Of a DNA stretch of 64,000 nucleotides, positions 44,741-63,155 are shown piece after piece. The notes under the pieces were generated by a model that was not told where the DNA came from, ran no database searches, and saw only the letters and a program-made list of their open reading frames with translations. How positions within the stretch are numbered: the stretch's first letter is position 1; each line of letters opens with the position of its first letter. A program made the position numbers and the translations under genes. The stretch comes from an uncultured Campylobacter sp. (lineage in GTDB: Bacteria; Campylobacterota; Campylobacteria; Campylobacterales; Campylobacteraceae), in the NCBI GenBank assembly GCA_934728065.1, contig CAKVDW010000008.1, forward strand, positions 1-64,000. The letters run 5' to 3'.

Positions 44741-45220
44741 ATGACTAGAAACGAAAAGGTTCAAATCGTTGGCGAGCTTGAAAAGGGTTTTAAAGAAAGT
44801 GAAGCCATATTGGTTTGTAACTATAAAGGGCTAAGCACCAAAAAGCTCGAAGAGCTTAGGGAAAACGCAAGGCAAAACGATGTTAAAGTGCAAATCATCA
44901 AAAATACTTTAGCCTCTATTGCTCTTAAGAATGCTGGTAAGAATGGGCTTGAACTCAAGGATACAAATATTTATCTTTGGGGAGCTGACCAGCTTAATGT
45001 CTCAAAGGTTGCATCTAAATTTGAAGATGACAACGAGCTTTTTAATATAAAATCAGCCTTCATTGATGGCGAAGTTGCTGATGTGGCTAAGGTCAAAGCC
45101 TTAGCTAAAATGCCATCGCGTAATGAGTTGCTTGCAATGTTGTTGCAAGTTTGGAATGCCCCATTGCAAAATTTTGTCATTGGGCTTAATGCTTTAAAAG
45201 CAAAAAAAGAATCAGAATAA
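44741..45220 (+). CDS. rplJ: 50S ribosomal protein L10
   Basis: A 159-residue L10 starting [20 protein letters not shown], with [19 protein letters not shown] and [15 protein letters not shown]. The C-terminal helix binds L7/L12. Strong AAAGGAGAA upstream. Confidence 0.96.
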   Translation: MTRNEKVQIVGELEKGFKESEAILVCNYKGLSTKKLEELRENARQNDVKVQIIKNTLASIALKNAGKNGLELKDTNIYLWGADQLNVSKVASKFEDDNELFNIKSAFIDGEVADVAKVKALAKMPSRNELLAMLLQVWNAPLQNFVIGLNALKAKKESE

Positions 45221-45238
45221 AACACAAAAGGATTGATT

Positions 45239-45619
45239 ATGGCAGTTTCTAAAGAAGATGTTTTAGAATACATTTCAAAATTAAGTGTCCTCGAGCTTTC
45301 AGAGCTTGTGAAAGAATTTGAGGAAAAATTCGGTGTATCAGCTGCACCTGTGGTAGTAGCTGGTGCTGGTGGTGGCGGAGGTGGCGGTGCGGCTGCTGCT
45401 GAGGAAAAGACTGATTTCAACATTGTTTTGGTTGAAAGTGGCGCAAAGAAAATCGAAGTTATTAAGGTTGTCCGTGCTATAACAGGTCTTGGGCTTAAAG
45501 AGGCAAAAGATGCTGTTGAACAAACTCCGTCTGTGCTTAAAGAAGGTGTTGCTAAAGCTGATGCTGAAGCAGCTAAAAAGCAACTTGAAGAAGCTGGAGC
45601 TAAGTGCGAGTTGAAATAA
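45239..45619 (+). CDS. rplL: 50S ribosomal protein L7/L12
   Basis: Start ATG at 45239 (AAAAGGA 6 bases upstream), not the in-frame TTG at 45233. 126 residues: N-terminal dimer domain, Ala/Gly hinge ([15 protein letters not shown]) and C-terminal [24 protein letters not shown] that contacts elongation factors. Confidence 0.97.
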   Translation: MAVSKEDVLEYISKLSVLELSELVKEFEEKFGVSAAPVVVAGAGGGGGGGAAAAEEKTDFNIVLVESGAKKIEVIKVVRAITGLGLKEAKDAVEQTPSVLKEGVAKADAEAAKKQLEEAGAKCELK

Positions 45620-45621
45620 GT

Positions 45622-45650
45622 GTTTAGAAGGGGTTTTACTCCTTCTAAAC
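45622..45650 (+). terminator. terminator/attenuator between rplL and rpoB
   Basis: Ten-base perfect stem GTTTAGAAGG (45622-45631) with CCTTCTAAAC (45641-45650). A second small hairpin AGCC-TTAAA-GGGCT and TTTTCTTTT follow. Partial readthrough into rpoBC is expected. Confidence 0.8.
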
Positions 45651-45682
45651 TTCTAAATAGCCTTAAAGGGCTTTTCTTTTAA

Positions 45683-54380
<8,698 letters not shown>

Positions 54381-54388
54381 TTTGCTTA

Positions 54389-54426
54389 AAATTCTTGGCA
54401 AAGATATAAAAATTTGCCAAGAATTT
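54389..54426 (+). terminator. hairpin after rpoC
   Basis: A 14-base perfect stem, AAATTCTTGGCAAA-type arm at 54389-54402 with its complement at 54413-54426 and a 10-base loop. AT-rich flanks but no clean T run; it ends the ribosomal/RNA polymerase transcript. Confidence 0.65.
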
Positions 54427-54480
54427 AGCCTAAATTCAGCTTAAAGAAGTGTTTTTATTTTAAATATAAAAGGATAAAAA

Positions 54481-55743
54481 ATGAGTATGACTATGTCGCA
54501 GAAAATTTTAGCCGATAAATGCGGTTTGCCACGCGTTGAGCCAAATCAGCTCATAATGGCAAAGCTTGATATGGTGCTGGGTAATGATATAACCACGCCT
54601 GTGGCGATAAACGCCTTTAAAAAAGCTAAATTCAGCAAGGTTTTTGACAAGGACAAAATTTCGCTTGTGATGGACCATTTTGCGCCAAACAAGGACATAA
54701 AAGCCGCCACGCAAAGCCAGCAGTGCCGCTTTTTTGCTAACGAATACGAAATTTCACATTACTATGATGTCGGCAATATGGGCGTAGAACACGCGCTTTT
54801 GCCCGAACAAGGCATAGTTACAACGGGGGATTTAATCATCGGCGCAGACAGCCACACCTGCACTTATGGGGCTTTGGGAGCTTTTTCCACAGGGGTTGGC
54901 TCAACTGATATGGGCGTAGCGATGGCGACAGGCAAGGCGTGGTTTAAAGTGCCTTCGGCGCTTAAATTTAACATTACAGGCAAGTTAAAGCCCTTTGTGA
55001 GCGGCAAAGATGTGATTTTGCATATCATCGGACAAATCGGCGTTGATGGGGCTTTATATAAGAGTATGGAATTTAGCGGTTCGGGGCTTAAAAATCTTAC
55101 TATTGATGATAGGCTTTGCATAGCAAATATGGCGATAGAAGCAGGGGCGAAAAATGGGATTTTCGCGGTTGATGAAATCACGCTTGCTTACACAAAAGAC
55201 AGGTGTAAAAGAGCGCCAAAGGTCTATGAAGCCGATGAAAACGCACAATATGAAAAAATCTTTGACATAAATTTAGACGAAATACCGCACACCGTGGCGT
55301 TTCCGCATTTGCCAGAAAATGCTCGCACAAGCGATGAGTGGGGCGAAGTGAAAATCGACCAAGTGGTGATAGGCTCTTGCACGAACGGGCGTTTTAGCGA
55401 TATGAAAGCAGCAGCTGAGCTTTTAAAGGGGCGCAAAATCGCTAAAAATTTGCGCTGCATAGTCATACCCGCCACGCAACAAATTTATTTGGATTGCATA
55501 AAGGCTGGGTATTTAAAGATTTTCATCGAAGCAGGTTGCGTGGTATCAACGCCAACTTGCGGTCCTTGTCTTGGCGGATATATGGGGATTTTAGCGGCAA
55601 ATGAAAAATGCGTTTCGACAACGAACCGCAACTTTGTCGGGCGAATGGGACACACCACAAGCGAGGTTTATCTCGCATCGCCAGAAGTAGCCGCCGCAAG
55701 CGCAATAAGTGGATATTTAAGCACACCTGAGCAAGTTTTGTAA
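54481..55743 (+). CDS. leuC: isopropylmalate isomerase large subunit
   Basis: A 420-residue aconitase-type dehydratase. 4Fe-4S ligands in [12 protein letters not shown] and [13 protein letters not shown]; substrate segments [23 protein letters not shown] and [10 protein letters not shown]. With LeuD it converts 2- to 3-isopropylmalate in leucine synthesis. AAAGGAT precedes ATG. Separated from leuD by the restriction-modification genes; leuA is not in the window. Confidence 0.95.
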   Translation: MSMTMSQKILADKCGLPRVEPNQLIMAKLDMVLGNDITTPVAINAFKKAKFSKVFDKDKISLVMDHFAPNKDIKAATQSQQCRFFANEYEISHYYDVGNMGVEHALLPEQGIVTTGDLIIGADSHTCTYGALGAFSTGVGSTDMGVAMATGKAWFKVPSALKFNITGKLKPFVSGKDVILHIIGQIGVDGALYKSMEFSGSGLKNLTIDDRLCIANMAIEAGAKNGIFAVDEITLAYTKDRCKRAPKVYEADENAQYEKIFDINLDEIPHTVAFPHLPENARTSDEWGEVKIDQVVIGSCTNGRFSDMKAAAELLKGRKIAKNLRCIVIPATQQIYLDCIKAGYLKIFIEAGCVVSTPTCGPCLGGYMGILAANEKCVSTTNRNFVGRMGHTTSEVYLASPEVAAASAISGYLSTPEQVL

Positions 55744-55749
55744 GGCTTA

Positions 55750-56688
55750 ATGATGAGCAAGGTTTTCAAATACACAAACGGCAACTTGATGAAAGATAAT
55801 GTCAAAAATAAATTTGATGAGTATTTCACCAAGCCTGAAATCGCCCAAAACTTATTTGATAAATTTTGCAAAATCGTTGGCAAAAAAGAGGATTTAAATA
55901 AATTTATATTTATCGAGCCTAGCGTTGGTAATGGTGCATTTTTTAGACTATTGCCGCAAAATAAAATCGGCATTGATATAAAGCCTACTGAATTTGACAC
56001 GATTCAAAGCGATTTTTTAGCATACAATTTGCCAAAGTCGCCAAATCAGCCCTTTATCGTCATCGGTAATCCACCTTTTGGACATCGTGGCGTGCTGGCG
56101 TTAGAATTTATTAAACACGCCGCAAATGCTGATTTTGTCGCTTTTATCCTGCCTATGTTTTTTCAAAGTTTAGGCAAGGGTTCGATTCGCTACCGAGTGC
56201 CAGCAAATTTACATTTACTTTATGAGGAAGTGTTGCCTAAAAATAGCTTTTATACGCCAAGTGGCAAGGACGCTGATGTGCATTGTTGTTTTCAAATTTA
56301 TAGCAAAAATCACAAAAGTGAAAAGCACGAATTTAGTTGGTATCAAGATAGCGGCAAAGAGCCATTTAGTGAGCTTTTAAAGGTAGTAACTGTAAGTTTG
56401 GCAAAAAATAGAGAATGTGGCAAAGAATGGATTTTTAACAAAAAGGCAAATTTTTATTTAAGCTCGACATTTTTTAAAGAAAATGCGGTCGTGGATAGTT
56501 TTGAAAAAGTTAAATACAAAAGCGGGATAGCCATTATTTATAATGATTTATCACGCAAAAATGAGCTTGATGCGCTTTTTAAGAGTGCAGATTGGCTTTG
56601 CTATTCTACAAAGGCGACAAATGGTTGTTATCATATCGGCAAATCGCATATTTTTCAGCTTCTAACAGACAAGGGGTTTGCAAGATGA
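55750..56688 (+). CDS. probable N6-adenine DNA methyltransferase (type II, gamma-like order)
   Basis: About 312 residues; ATG at 55750 or 55753, the latter better spaced from TAAGG. AdoMet site EPSVGNGAFF (about residues 56-65), catalytic GNPPFG (about 104-109), and an upstream YFTKPEIAQNLFDKF resembling motif X. The order X-I-IV then target recognition fits N6-adenine methylases. It starts 6 bases after leuC, and its stop overlaps the next gene, a likely nuclease (ATGA). Specificity cannot be read. Codon use is like the neighbours; the insertion into leu suggests transfer. Confidence 0.75.
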   Translation: MMSKVFKYTNGNLMKDNVKNKFDEYFTKPEIAQNLFDKFCKIVGKKEDLNKFIFIEPSVGNGAFFRLLPQNKIGIDIKPTEFDTIQSDFLAYNLPKSPNQPFIVIGNPPFGHRGVLALEFIKHAANADFVAFILPMFFQSLGKGSIRYRVPANLHLLYEEVLPKNSFYTPSGKDADVHCCFQIYSKNHKSEKHEFSWYQDSGKEPFSELLKVVTVSLAKNRECGKEWIFNKKANFYLSSTFFKENAVVDSFEKVKYKSGIAIIYNDLSRKNELDALFKSADWLCYSTKATNGCYHIGKSHIFQLLTDKGFAR

Positions 56689-57227
56689 ATTTAAATGATT
56701 TGCTTGAAAAATTGATTGAGGAAAAGTATAATGAGCTTGCCAAATTCAAAGAAAATGGAATTTTTGAGAAAATTAACGAATTTGAGGGCAATGCTGTGGG
56801 GCAAATTGGCGAAAAATTTGTAAAAATAGTGTTTGCAAATTTGGGCTTAAAGATGCAAGATTTTGGCGAAGTGATTCACGATGAGTTTGATATTTGTTTA
56901 AAAGATGGCACAAAAATCGAAATTAAAACCGCACGAAAGGGGTTGAAAAACAACTCGTTTCAATTTAGCGGCATCAATCCAAACTACAACTGCAAATTCA
57001 TCATTTGCATAGGTTTGAGTGCAAAGGCGGCGTTTTTTAAAATTGTTAGTGGCGAAAAAATTTACAATCACAAAACACGCAAATTTTATCTTAATGTCGA
57101 AAATGAGCAAAAGCAAATCGTAGCGATGAATCCCCAAAATCAAGCAAATTTTAAGCTTACTTTACAACTAAAAGATTTAGAGCCGATTGAAAATTTTGAA
57201 AGCAAATTAAGAGAAATTTTTGGGTAA
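56685..57227 (+). CDS. probable type II restriction endonuclease (PD-(D/E)xK)
   Basis: Start ATG at 56685 overlaps the methylase stop (ATGA); the frame upstream lies within the methylase. 180 residues. The nuclease core is visible: DEFDICLKDGTKIEIKTARKG, Asp followed by E-I-K, plus the helical N-terminus VGQIGEKFVKIVFANLG. By family a Mg-dependent endonuclease; its partner gene protects host DNA. Not recognised as any named enzyme. Confidence 0.7.
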   Translation: MNLNDLLEKLIEEKYNELAKFKENGIFEKINEFEGNAVGQIGEKFVKIVFANLGLKMQDFGEVIHDEFDICLKDGTKIEIKTARKGLKNNSFQFSGINPNYNCKFIICIGLSAKAAFFKIVSGEKIYNHKTRKFYLNVENEQKQIVAMNPQNQANFKLTLQLKDLEPIENFESKLREIFG

Positions 57228-57286
57228 AATTGAACAAGTTTTTGGGATAAAATTTTGAATTTAATAAAAAATTAAAAAACAAGGTG

Positions 57287-57309
57287 AATTCAAGGTATAA
57301 GCTTGAATT
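57287..57309 (+). terminator. small hairpin between the nuclease gene and leuD
   Basis: AATTCAAG (57287-57294) pairs with CTTGAATT (57302-57309), 7-base loop, then TTAGG. Weak; may mark the end of the inserted module. Confidence 0.4.
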
Positions 57310-57349
57310 TTAGGCAGATTAGACAAGTCGCAAAAAAGAAAGGACAAAA

Positions 57350-57844
57350 ATGAAAGCACAAGGTTTTTCGCACAAGTATGCGGACAATGTCGATACTGAT
57401 GTCATCATACCCGCTCGCTATCTTAACACGAGCGATACCAAAGAGCTGGCTAGTCATTGTATGGAGGACATTGACAAGGATTTCACACACAAGGTAAAAG
57501 TGGGCGACATTATGGTCGGCGGGTGGAATTTTGGCTGCGGAAGTAGCCGCGAACACGCTCCCATAGCGATTAAAGCAAGTGGCATTTCTTGTATCATCGC
57601 AAAGAGTTTTGCTCGCATTTTTTACCGCAACGCCATAAACATAGGGCTTGCCATCATCGAAAGCGAAGAAATCGCCGACAATATCAACGCTGGCGATGAA
57701 GTAGCTATTGATTTTGACAAGGGCGAGATAAGAAATTTAAGCACGGGCAAGACTTATAAAACCCAGCCTTTTCCGCCCTTTATCCAAGAAATCATCAACG
57801 AGGGCGGTTATATCAACTATATCGCCAAAAAGGAGGGCAAATGA
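57350..57844 (+). CDS. leuD: isopropylmalate isomerase small subunit
   Basis: A 164-residue swivelling-domain partner of Leu[19 protein letters not shown] and [31 protein letters not shown] lies upstream. Overlaps leuB by four bases (ATGA). 122 bases after the nuclease gene. Confidence 0.95.
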   Translation: MKAQGFSHKYADNVDTDVIIPARYLNTSDTKELASHCMEDIDKDFTHKVKVGDIMVGGWNFGCGSSREHAPIAIKASGISCIIAKSFARIFYRNAINIGLAIIESEEIADNINAGDEVAIDFDKGEIRNLSTGKTYKTQPFPPFIQEIINEGGYINYIAKKEGK

Positions 57845-58911
57845 AAGCGCAAATTGCCGTGATAAAAGGCGATGGCATAGGGGTTGAGATAATTGACGGC
57901 GCATTGAGCGTGCTTGAAAAAATAGAGCAAAAATTCAGCCACAGCTTTGAGTGCAAAGAAGTGCTGATGGGCGGTGCAGCCATTGATGCGGTGGGCGAGC
58001 CGTTGCCAAATGAGACTTTGAAAGTTTGCAAGGACAGCAACGCCGTGCTTTTTGGGGCGATAGGCGGTGCGAAATGGGACAAACAGCCGCCCAACAAACG
58101 CCCAGAAGCAGGGCTTTTGCGCCTACGAAAAGAGCTAGGGCTTTTTGCGAATTTGCGCCCAGCTACGCTTTTGCCTCAGCTTGCAAATTCTAGCCCTTTA
58201 AAGGCTGAAATTTTAGCTCAGGGCATTGATTTTGTAATGGTTAGAGAGCTTATCGGAGGGATTTATTTTGGCGAGCATAAACGCCTTGAAATTGACGGCG
58301 AGGAAAACGCCCAAGATACCTTGCTTTACAGCGTTTCGCAAATCACGCAAATCGTCAAAGTCGCCTTTGAGCTAGCAAATTCACGCGCTAAACGCCTTGT
58401 GTGCGTGGATAAGGCAAATGTTTTGGAGTCAAGTCGTCTTTGGCGCGAAGTGGTGCAAAGCGTGGCAAAAGCTTATCCTGCCGTGAAATTTGAGTTTATG
58501 CTTGTGGATAATGCGGCTATGCAGCTTTGCAAAAACCCAGCGCAGTTTGATGTCATCGTTACTGAAAATATGTTTGGCGACATTTTGAGCGATGAGGCAA
58601 GCGTTTTGACAGGCTCTTTGGGCGTGCTGCCCTCAGCGTCTTTGAGAGATGATAAATTCGGGCTTTACGAGCCTATACACGGCTCAGCACCAGACATAGC
58701 GGGCAAGGATTTGGCAAATCCTATCGGCACTATTTTGAGCCTAGCTATGCTTTTGGAGTTGAGTTTAGGGCTTGTAAATGAGGCAAAAGCGGTGCGAAGT
58801 GCGATAAATGCGGTGCTTGATAAGGGTTATCGCACGGCTGACATTATGAGCGAGGGTTGCGAGCAAGTGGGTTGTGCGAAGATGAGCGAGCTTGTTTGTG
58901 AGCATTTATAA
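57841..58911 (+). CDS. leuB: 3-isopropylmalate dehydrogenase
   Basis: A 356-residue NAD-dependent decarboxylating dehydrogenase: [50 protein letters not shown] and [15 protein letters not shown]. Third step of leucine synthesis. The local order leuC-leuD-leuB differs from the leuABCD order of C. jejuni as I remember it. Confidence 0.95.
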   Translation: MKAQIAVIKGDGIGVEIIDGALSVLEKIEQKFSHSFECKEVLMGGAAIDAVGEPLPNETLKVCKDSNAVLFGAIGGAKWDKQPPNKRPEAGLLRLRKELGLFANLRPATLLPQLANSSPLKAEILAQGIDFVMVRELIGGIYFGEHKRLEIDGEENAQDTLLYSVSQITQIVKVAFELANSRAKRLVCVDKANVLESSRLWREVVQSVAKAYPAVKFEFMLVDNAAMQLCKNPAQFDVIVTENMFGDILSDEASVLTGSLGVLPSASLRDDKFGLYEPIHGSAPDIAGKDLANPIGTILSLAMLLELSLGLVNEAKAVRSAINAVLDKGYRTADIMSEGCEQVGCAKMSELVCEHL

Positions 58912-58981
58912 ATTTGAAAATTCGCCTTTGAGTATGTAATGCGCGTGATTTTGATTTTAAAATGCACGCACCACAAGTGCG

Positions 58982-59003
58982 CTAACATTTCAAAAAATGT
59001 TAG
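58982..59003 (+). terminator. hairpin after leuB
   Basis: Nine-base perfect stem CTAACATTT with AAATGTTAG, loop CAAA, in the 191-base gap before thiG. No T run follows, so efficiency is uncertain. Confidence 0.55.
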
Positions 59004-59078
59004 AATTTACGCTCACTCATAGCAAAAACGAGCAAAAAGCGTTATTTATTCACTATTTTTGTTGTAGTTGTAAAAAAA

Positions 59079-59084
59079 TATAAT
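59079..59084 (+). promoter_or_regulatory. -10 box of thiG
   Basis: TATAAT 18 bases before the thiG ATG. The leader would be too short for a TPP riboswitch, and none is seen. Confidence 0.5.
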
Positions 59085-59102
59085 AAATTTTAAAGGTAAA
59101 AA

Positions 59103-59864
59103 ATGGACTTACTCAAACTTGGTAAATATGAATTTTATTCGCGGTTTATTTTGGGTTCGGGCAAATTCAGCCTTGATTTGATAAAAGCAGCTGTGGAGCA
59201 AGCGGGCGCGCAGATACTTACTCTTGCTTTGAGACGCGTAAATGCGGGCGGTGTGGAAAACATACTTGACTTTGTCCCTGAAAATATCACGCTTTTGCCA
59301 AACACAAGCGGCGCAAGAAACGCAGACGAAGCTTTGCGTATCGCAAGGCTTGCGCGTGAGCTTTGTCATAGTGATTTGATAAAAATCGAGGTTATAAGAG
59401 ATAGCAAATACCTATTGCCTGACAACTTTGAAACGGTAAAAGCTGTGGAAATGCTCGCCAAAGAGGGCTTTACGCCGCTTCCTTATATGTATCCAGACCT
59501 TTATGCGGCGCGTTTGATGCGTGATGCGGGTGCGGCGGCGATTATGCCACTTGCTGCGCCCATAGGCAGCAACAAGGGCTTGCAAACAAGGGACTTTATC
59601 CAAATTTTGCTTGATGAGTTGGATTTGCCCATCATCGTAGATGCGGGGCTTGGCACGCCCGCACAAGCTTGCGAGGCTATGCAAATGGGCGTTAGCGCCG
59701 TGATGATAAACACGGCTATCGCAAATGCTGGCGATATAAGCTCTATGGCGCGGGCTTTTAGCTTAGCTGTGGAGGCTGGACGAACGGCATTTTTAGCAAA
59801 ACTCGCCCCACAAGCTGAATTTAGCCAAGCTTCATCGCCACTAACGGGCTTTTTGAGGGATTGA
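59103..59864 (+). CDS. thiG: thiazole synthase ThiG
   Basis: A 253-residue TIM-barrel enzyme forming the thiazole of thiamine: [17 protein letters not shown], a Schiff-base Lys in [15 protein letters not shown] and [30 protein letters not shown]. It normally works with ThiS, ThiF and ThiH; thiS and thiF are not adjacent here. A phase-variable gene separates it from thiH. Confidence 0.93.
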   Translation: MDLLKLGKYEFYSRFILGSGKFSLDLIKAAVEQAGAQILTLALRRVNAGGVENILDFVPENITLLPNTSGARNADEALRIARLARELCHSDLIKIEVIRDSKYLLPDNFETVKAVEMLAKEGFTPLPYMYPDLYAARLMRDAGAAAIMPLAAPIGSNKGLQTRDFIQILLDELDLPIIVDAGLGTPAQACEAMQMGVSAVMINTAIANAGDISSMARAFSLAVEAGRTAFLAKLAPQAEFSQASSPLTGFLRD

Positions 59865-59883
59865 AAAATTTGCAAAGAAAAGT

Positions 59884-59889
59884 TATAAT
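59884..59889 (+). promoter_or_regulatory. -10 box of the DUF1796 gene
   Basis: TATAAT 28 bases before the ATG at 59918, between thiG and this gene. Confidence 0.5.
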
Positions 59890-59917
59890 CAAGTTATGAT
59901 TTTGCAAAGGAAATAAA

Positions 59918-60727
59918 ATGGCAAAGAAAAGGTATGATTTGTTTTTTTCTGTTGGCGAGGCGTGTTCTTGCACGCAGTCTTTGAGGGATTCTAAATTGCA
60001 AGTTTTTTCTTACCCCTTTGACTGGCTCTTTGGAGCAAATTTTGAAGGCAGAATGAAAATAGTGCTTGATGAATTTAAGCGTTTTATTGACAAGAATGAT
60101 TTGGAATTTTCATTTTATACGCCAAGTATAAAGTGCAATGCTTATCACAATACCTACAATGATATAACCTTCAATCACGATTTTTTAAAAAGTGTTGAAT
60201 TTGATGTAATGTATGCGCAAGTTAGGGCAAAGTATGAAAGGCGAATAAAAAGACTTTTAAGCCAAATTCAAACCGCAAAGAGCCTTTGTATCGTCTATAT
60301 AGAAACGCCTGCTCGCCCAGATAAACTTGCAAATAATGATATACTCAAAACTCAATGGATAAAAATCAAAGAAAAATACCCTGATAAAACAATCGATTTT
60401 TTATATTTTACAAACGATAAAAACTTTAAACGCGGGGATTTTAAAGAAGAAAATATCACAAATTCTATCACTAAAATAACGGGCAATTATAAACTCAATG
60501 ATGAATGGGGGGGGGGGCTTGACTATTTAGTTATCCCAGAATTTTTTACTCAATACTTTAAAAAATACTCTTTAAATTTATCCTTTATGGATAAGTTAAA
60601 ACAAAGACTGTATGGCTTAAATTTAAAGCGTAAAATCAAGCGTTTGCCCATACAAATACTTATCAATTTAGTGCCTAAAAAATCTTTAAGAAAAGAGCTA
60701 AGACAAAAATTCTTGCATAAAATTTAA
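59918..60727 (+). CDS. DUF1796-type putative papain-like cysteine peptidase, phase-variable (G11, ON)
   Basis: A 269-residue protein. LFFSVGEACSCTQSLRDSKLQVFSYPFDWLFG is the hallmark of DUF1796 proteins, which are annotated as putative cysteine peptidases and often occur in glycan or capsule loci. A Cys in EACSC is a possible nucleophile. A run of 11 G (60507-60517) encodes part of EWGGGL; the frame is intact, so this copy is ON. TATAAT at 59884-59889 gives it its own promoter. It is unrelated to thiamine although lodged between thiG and thiH. Actual activity is unproven. Confidence 0.7.
   Translation: MAKKRYDLFFSVGEACSCTQSLRDSKLQVFSYPFDWLFGANFEGRMKIVLDEFKRFIDKNDLEFSFYTPSIKCNAYHNTYNDITFNHDFLKSVEFDVMYAQVRAKYERRIKRLLSQIQTAKSLCIVYIETPARPDKLANNDILKTQWIKIKEKYPDKTIDFLYFTNDKNFKRGDFKEENITNSITKITGNYKLNDEWGGGLDYLVIPEFFTQYFKKYSLNLSFMDKLKQRLYGLNLKRKIKRLPIQILINLVPKKSLRKELRQKFLHKI
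60507..60517 (+). repeat. G11 homopolymeric tract (phase-variation site)
   Basis: Eleven G in the coding region. Losing or gaining one base would cut off the last 70 or so residues. Confidence 0.85.
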
Positions 60728-60830
60728 TATGCAAAATAAAGCGTTGATAGGATGCAAATATAGCTTTTGAATGCTTGAAATTTTATGAGTAATTTTAACT
60801 TAAAAAGCATTTTTAGAAAGCAAAATTCGT

Positions 60831-60836
60831 TATAAT
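60831..60836 (+). promoter_or_regulatory. -10 box of thiH
   Basis: TATAAT 27 bases before the thiH ATG, so thiH-thiE need not depend on thiG transcription. Confidence 0.55.
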
Positions 60837-60863
60837 ATTTTTATATTTTTTTGGAAAAAGCTG

Positions 60864-62021
60864 ATGAAAACAAGTATTTTTGAATATCAAAAGGGTATGA
60901 ACGACATACAAAGCGACATTTTAGAGAGAGTTTTAGCCCACGCGCAAGGCTATGAGAGCGCGGAATTTGACGAAAAAAGCGTGCGTGCAGTTTTGCAAAA
61001 AGCTAGCTCGCAAAGCCTTGATATATGGGATTTAAAAGCACTTTTAAGCGAGGCAGCTGAGCCTTTTTTGGAGGATTTAGCGCACCTTGCGCAGGCAAAA
61101 ACAAAAACGCATTTTGGCAACGCCATAAGCCTTTTCACTCCGCTTTATTTGAGTAACCACTGCGAGAGCAAATGCGTGTATTGTGGCTTTCAAAAGGGCA
61201 ACGCCATAGCGCGAGCAAGGCTTAATGAGGCTGAAATTCACGCTGAAATGAGCGCCATCGCTCAAATGGGCTTGCAAGAGATTTTGCTTTTGACAGGCGA
61301 GGGGCGCACGCACGCTAGTGTTGAGTATATAGCAAAGGCGTGTGCTATTGCAAGGCAGTATTTTAGGGTAGTTGGCGTTGAGGTGTATGTGATGAATGTA
61401 GGCGAATACGAGCTTTTGCACGAGGCGGGCTGTGATTTTGTAACCATTTACCAAGAAACCTACAATCCCCAAAAATACGAGCAAATTCACGCTTTTGGCG
61501 AAAAGAGGGTTTTTCCTTACCGCTTTAACGCGCAAGAACGCGCTTTAAAAGCTGGTATGCGTGGAGTGGGCTTTGGGGCGTTGCTTGGCATAGATGATTT
61601 TCGCAAGGACGCGCTGGCTACGGCTTTGCACGCTTGTTTTTTACAGCAAATCTACCCGCACGCCGAGCTTTCACTCTCCGCCCCACGCCTGCGCCCGATT
61701 TTAGGCAACCGCAAAATTTCGCCACGAGAAGTAACTCAAAGCCGCTTATTACAAGCACTTTGCGTGTATAGGCTCTTTTTGCCTTTCGCAAATATCACTA
61801 TCTCCACGCGAGAGGACGCTAACTTTCGCGACAACGCCATTAAAATCGCCGCGACAAAAATTTCAGCTGGCGTATCTGTGGGCGTTGGCGAAAGGGCTGG
61901 GACAAAAAAAGGCGATGAGCAGTTTGAGATTTCAGACTCTCGCTCAGTTAGCGAGGTGATGAGCGCGATAAAAAGGGCGAATTTACAAGCCATAATGAGC
62001 GATACCTTGTATGTGGGCTGA
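60864..62021 (+). CDS. thiH: 2-iminoacetate synthase ThiH
   Basis: A 385-residue radical SAM enzyme cleaving tyrosine to supply dehydroglycine for ThiG. CESKCVYCGF holds the CxxxCxxC ligands. It also has LLTGEGRTHASVEYI, YQETYNPQKYEQIHAFG and GVGFGALLGIDDFRKDALA, and C-terminal GDEQFEISDSRSVSEV. No strong ribosome site; TGGAAAAAG is upstream. Confidence 0.94.
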   Translation: MKTSIFEYQKGMNDIQSDILERVLAHAQGYESAEFDEKSVRAVLQKASSQSLDIWDLKALLSEAAEPFLEDLAHLAQAKTKTHFGNAISLFTPLYLSNHCESKCVYCGFQKGNAIARARLNEAEIHAEMSAIAQMGLQEILLLTGEGRTHASVEYIAKACAIARQYFRVVGVEVYVMNVGEYELLHEAGCDFVTIYQETYNPQKYEQIHAFGEKRVFPYRFNAQERALKAGMRGVGFGALLGIDDFRKDALATALHACFLQQIYPHAELSLSAPRLRPILGNRKISPREVTQSRLLQALCVYRLFLPFANITISTREDANFRDNAIKIAATKISAGVSVGVGERAGTKKGDEQFEISDSRSVSEVMSAIKRANLQAIMSDTLYVG

Positions 62022-62099
62022 ATTTTGGGACAAAATTTAACAAATTTAAAGGCAAAAGTGTGAATTTTAAAACGCAAAAGCGTGAATTTAAGGGTTAAA

Positions 62100-62726
62100 A
62101 TGTGGGACAAAAAAATCATCGCCATCAGCGATAGACAGGCTGTAAAGGGCGATTTTTTAGACTTTGTGGCAAGGTTAGGGCGAGCAAAAGTCGATGCGCT
62201 CATCTTGCGCGAAAAGGATATGCGCGAAAATGATTACTACGACTTGGCAAAAGAGGTGCTTAAAATTTGCAAAAAACACAAACTTGTATGTTTTTTACAC
62301 AACTTTGACAAGGTTGCATTAAAATTAAATCATCGCTATTTTCATTGTCCGCTTGACATTTTGCGAGCTGAACCCCGAGTGGTGCGGTATTTTCATCTCA
62401 TCGGCACTTCGGTTCATTCTTTTGATGAGTGTGATGAGGCTATGAATTTCGGATGTAATTATGCGATTTTTGGACATATTTTTAAGACAGATTCAAAGCC
62501 CGCTTTAGAGCCAAGAGGTATTGAAATGCTTGATAAGCTTTGCAATCAAAGCCTTATACCCATTTATGCTGTGGGAGGCATAAATGCTGAAAATATCGCT
62601 CTTTTCAAAGATGTTTTTGTGGCTGGAGTTTGTATGAAAAGCGCCTTAATGCAAAAGACAAATTTAAAAGATTATGTTAAATTTTGCGTTAAAGAACTTA
62701 ATGACGAGAACAATTTAAACTTATAA
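62100..62726 (+). CDS. thiE: thiamine-phosphate synthase/TenI-like protein (ThiE)
   Basis: The frame opens at GTG 62082, but ATG 62100 (MWDKKIIAISDRQ) gives the family N-terminus and is preferred (208 residues). Motifs are LILREKDM, HLIGTSVHSFDE, YAIFGHIFKTDSKPALEPRG and PIYAVGGINAENI. Couples thiazole and pyrimidine moieties; a TenI-type isomerase is the alternative as the two are close relatives. It follows thiH by 78 bases of AT-rich repeated sequence. Confidence 0.8.
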   Translation: MWDKKIIAISDRQAVKGDFLDFVARLGRAKVDALILREKDMRENDYYDLAKEVLKICKKHKLVCFLHNFDKVALKLNHRYFHCPLDILRAEPRVVRYFHLIGTSVHSFDECDEAMNFGCNYAIFGHIFKTDSKPALEPRGIEMLDKLCNQSLIPIYAVGGINAENIALFKDVFVAGVCMKSALMQKTNLKDYVKFCVKELNDENNLNL

Positions 62727-62784
62727 ACAGCTTGAAAACTTTACAAAAAATGCAAAATATAAGTTTTTTTTTAAAAAATTTAAG

Positions 62785-62790
62785 TATAAT
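62785..62790 (+). promoter_or_regulatory. -10 box of the 58-codon gene
   Basis: TATAAT 36 bases before the ATG at 62827, preceded by a T8 run. Confidence 0.5.
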
Positions 62791-62826
62791 CACACATTCA
62801 ATAATTAAAATATAGAAAGGAAAACT

Positions 62827-63003
62827 ATGGTTGTAAGGGTTGAAAATCCAAATGATAGAACAGCTTATTTAGAGCTAAATCGCGATGACATAGAGCTTTT
62901 GCTTGAGGAATTAGTGCTTCATTATGAAAACCTAGACCAATTTATCGAAGCTTTTGATTTGCTCGAGGTAACTTCAAAAATCGGCGATGATTTAAACGAG
63001 TGA
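62827..63003 (+). CDS. small acidic protein of unknown function (58 residues)
   Basis: ATG with AAAGGAAAA upstream and its own promoter. The product is soluble and very acidic (LNRDDIELLLEELVLHYENLDQFIEAFDLLEVTSKIGDD). No signal peptide or known motif. Clean ribosome site and promoter support a real gene, probably conserved in Campylobacter; role unknown. Confidence 0.6.
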   Translation: MVVRVENPNDRTAYLELNRDDIELLLEELVLHYENLDQFIEAFDLLEVTSKIGDDLNE

Positions 63004-63155
63004 TAAAATATATTTTTTCAAATCCCTATTTTTTTGGGATTTTGAATTTTTTTATCATTAAACTTTAATATTGATAACTTTTATTTAAATTTAAGCTAAA
63101 AAATATTATACTTCCCCCAAAATTATTTTAATTAATGCAAAATTTAGGAATTAAA

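Noticed and set aside
58912..59102. Possible TPP riboswitch ahead of thiG
   Set aside because: No conserved thi-box elements found, and the -10 box leaves a leader of only about a dozen bases.
61077..61535. 152-codon open frame on the - strand
   Set aside because: Antisense to thiH with no start signal.
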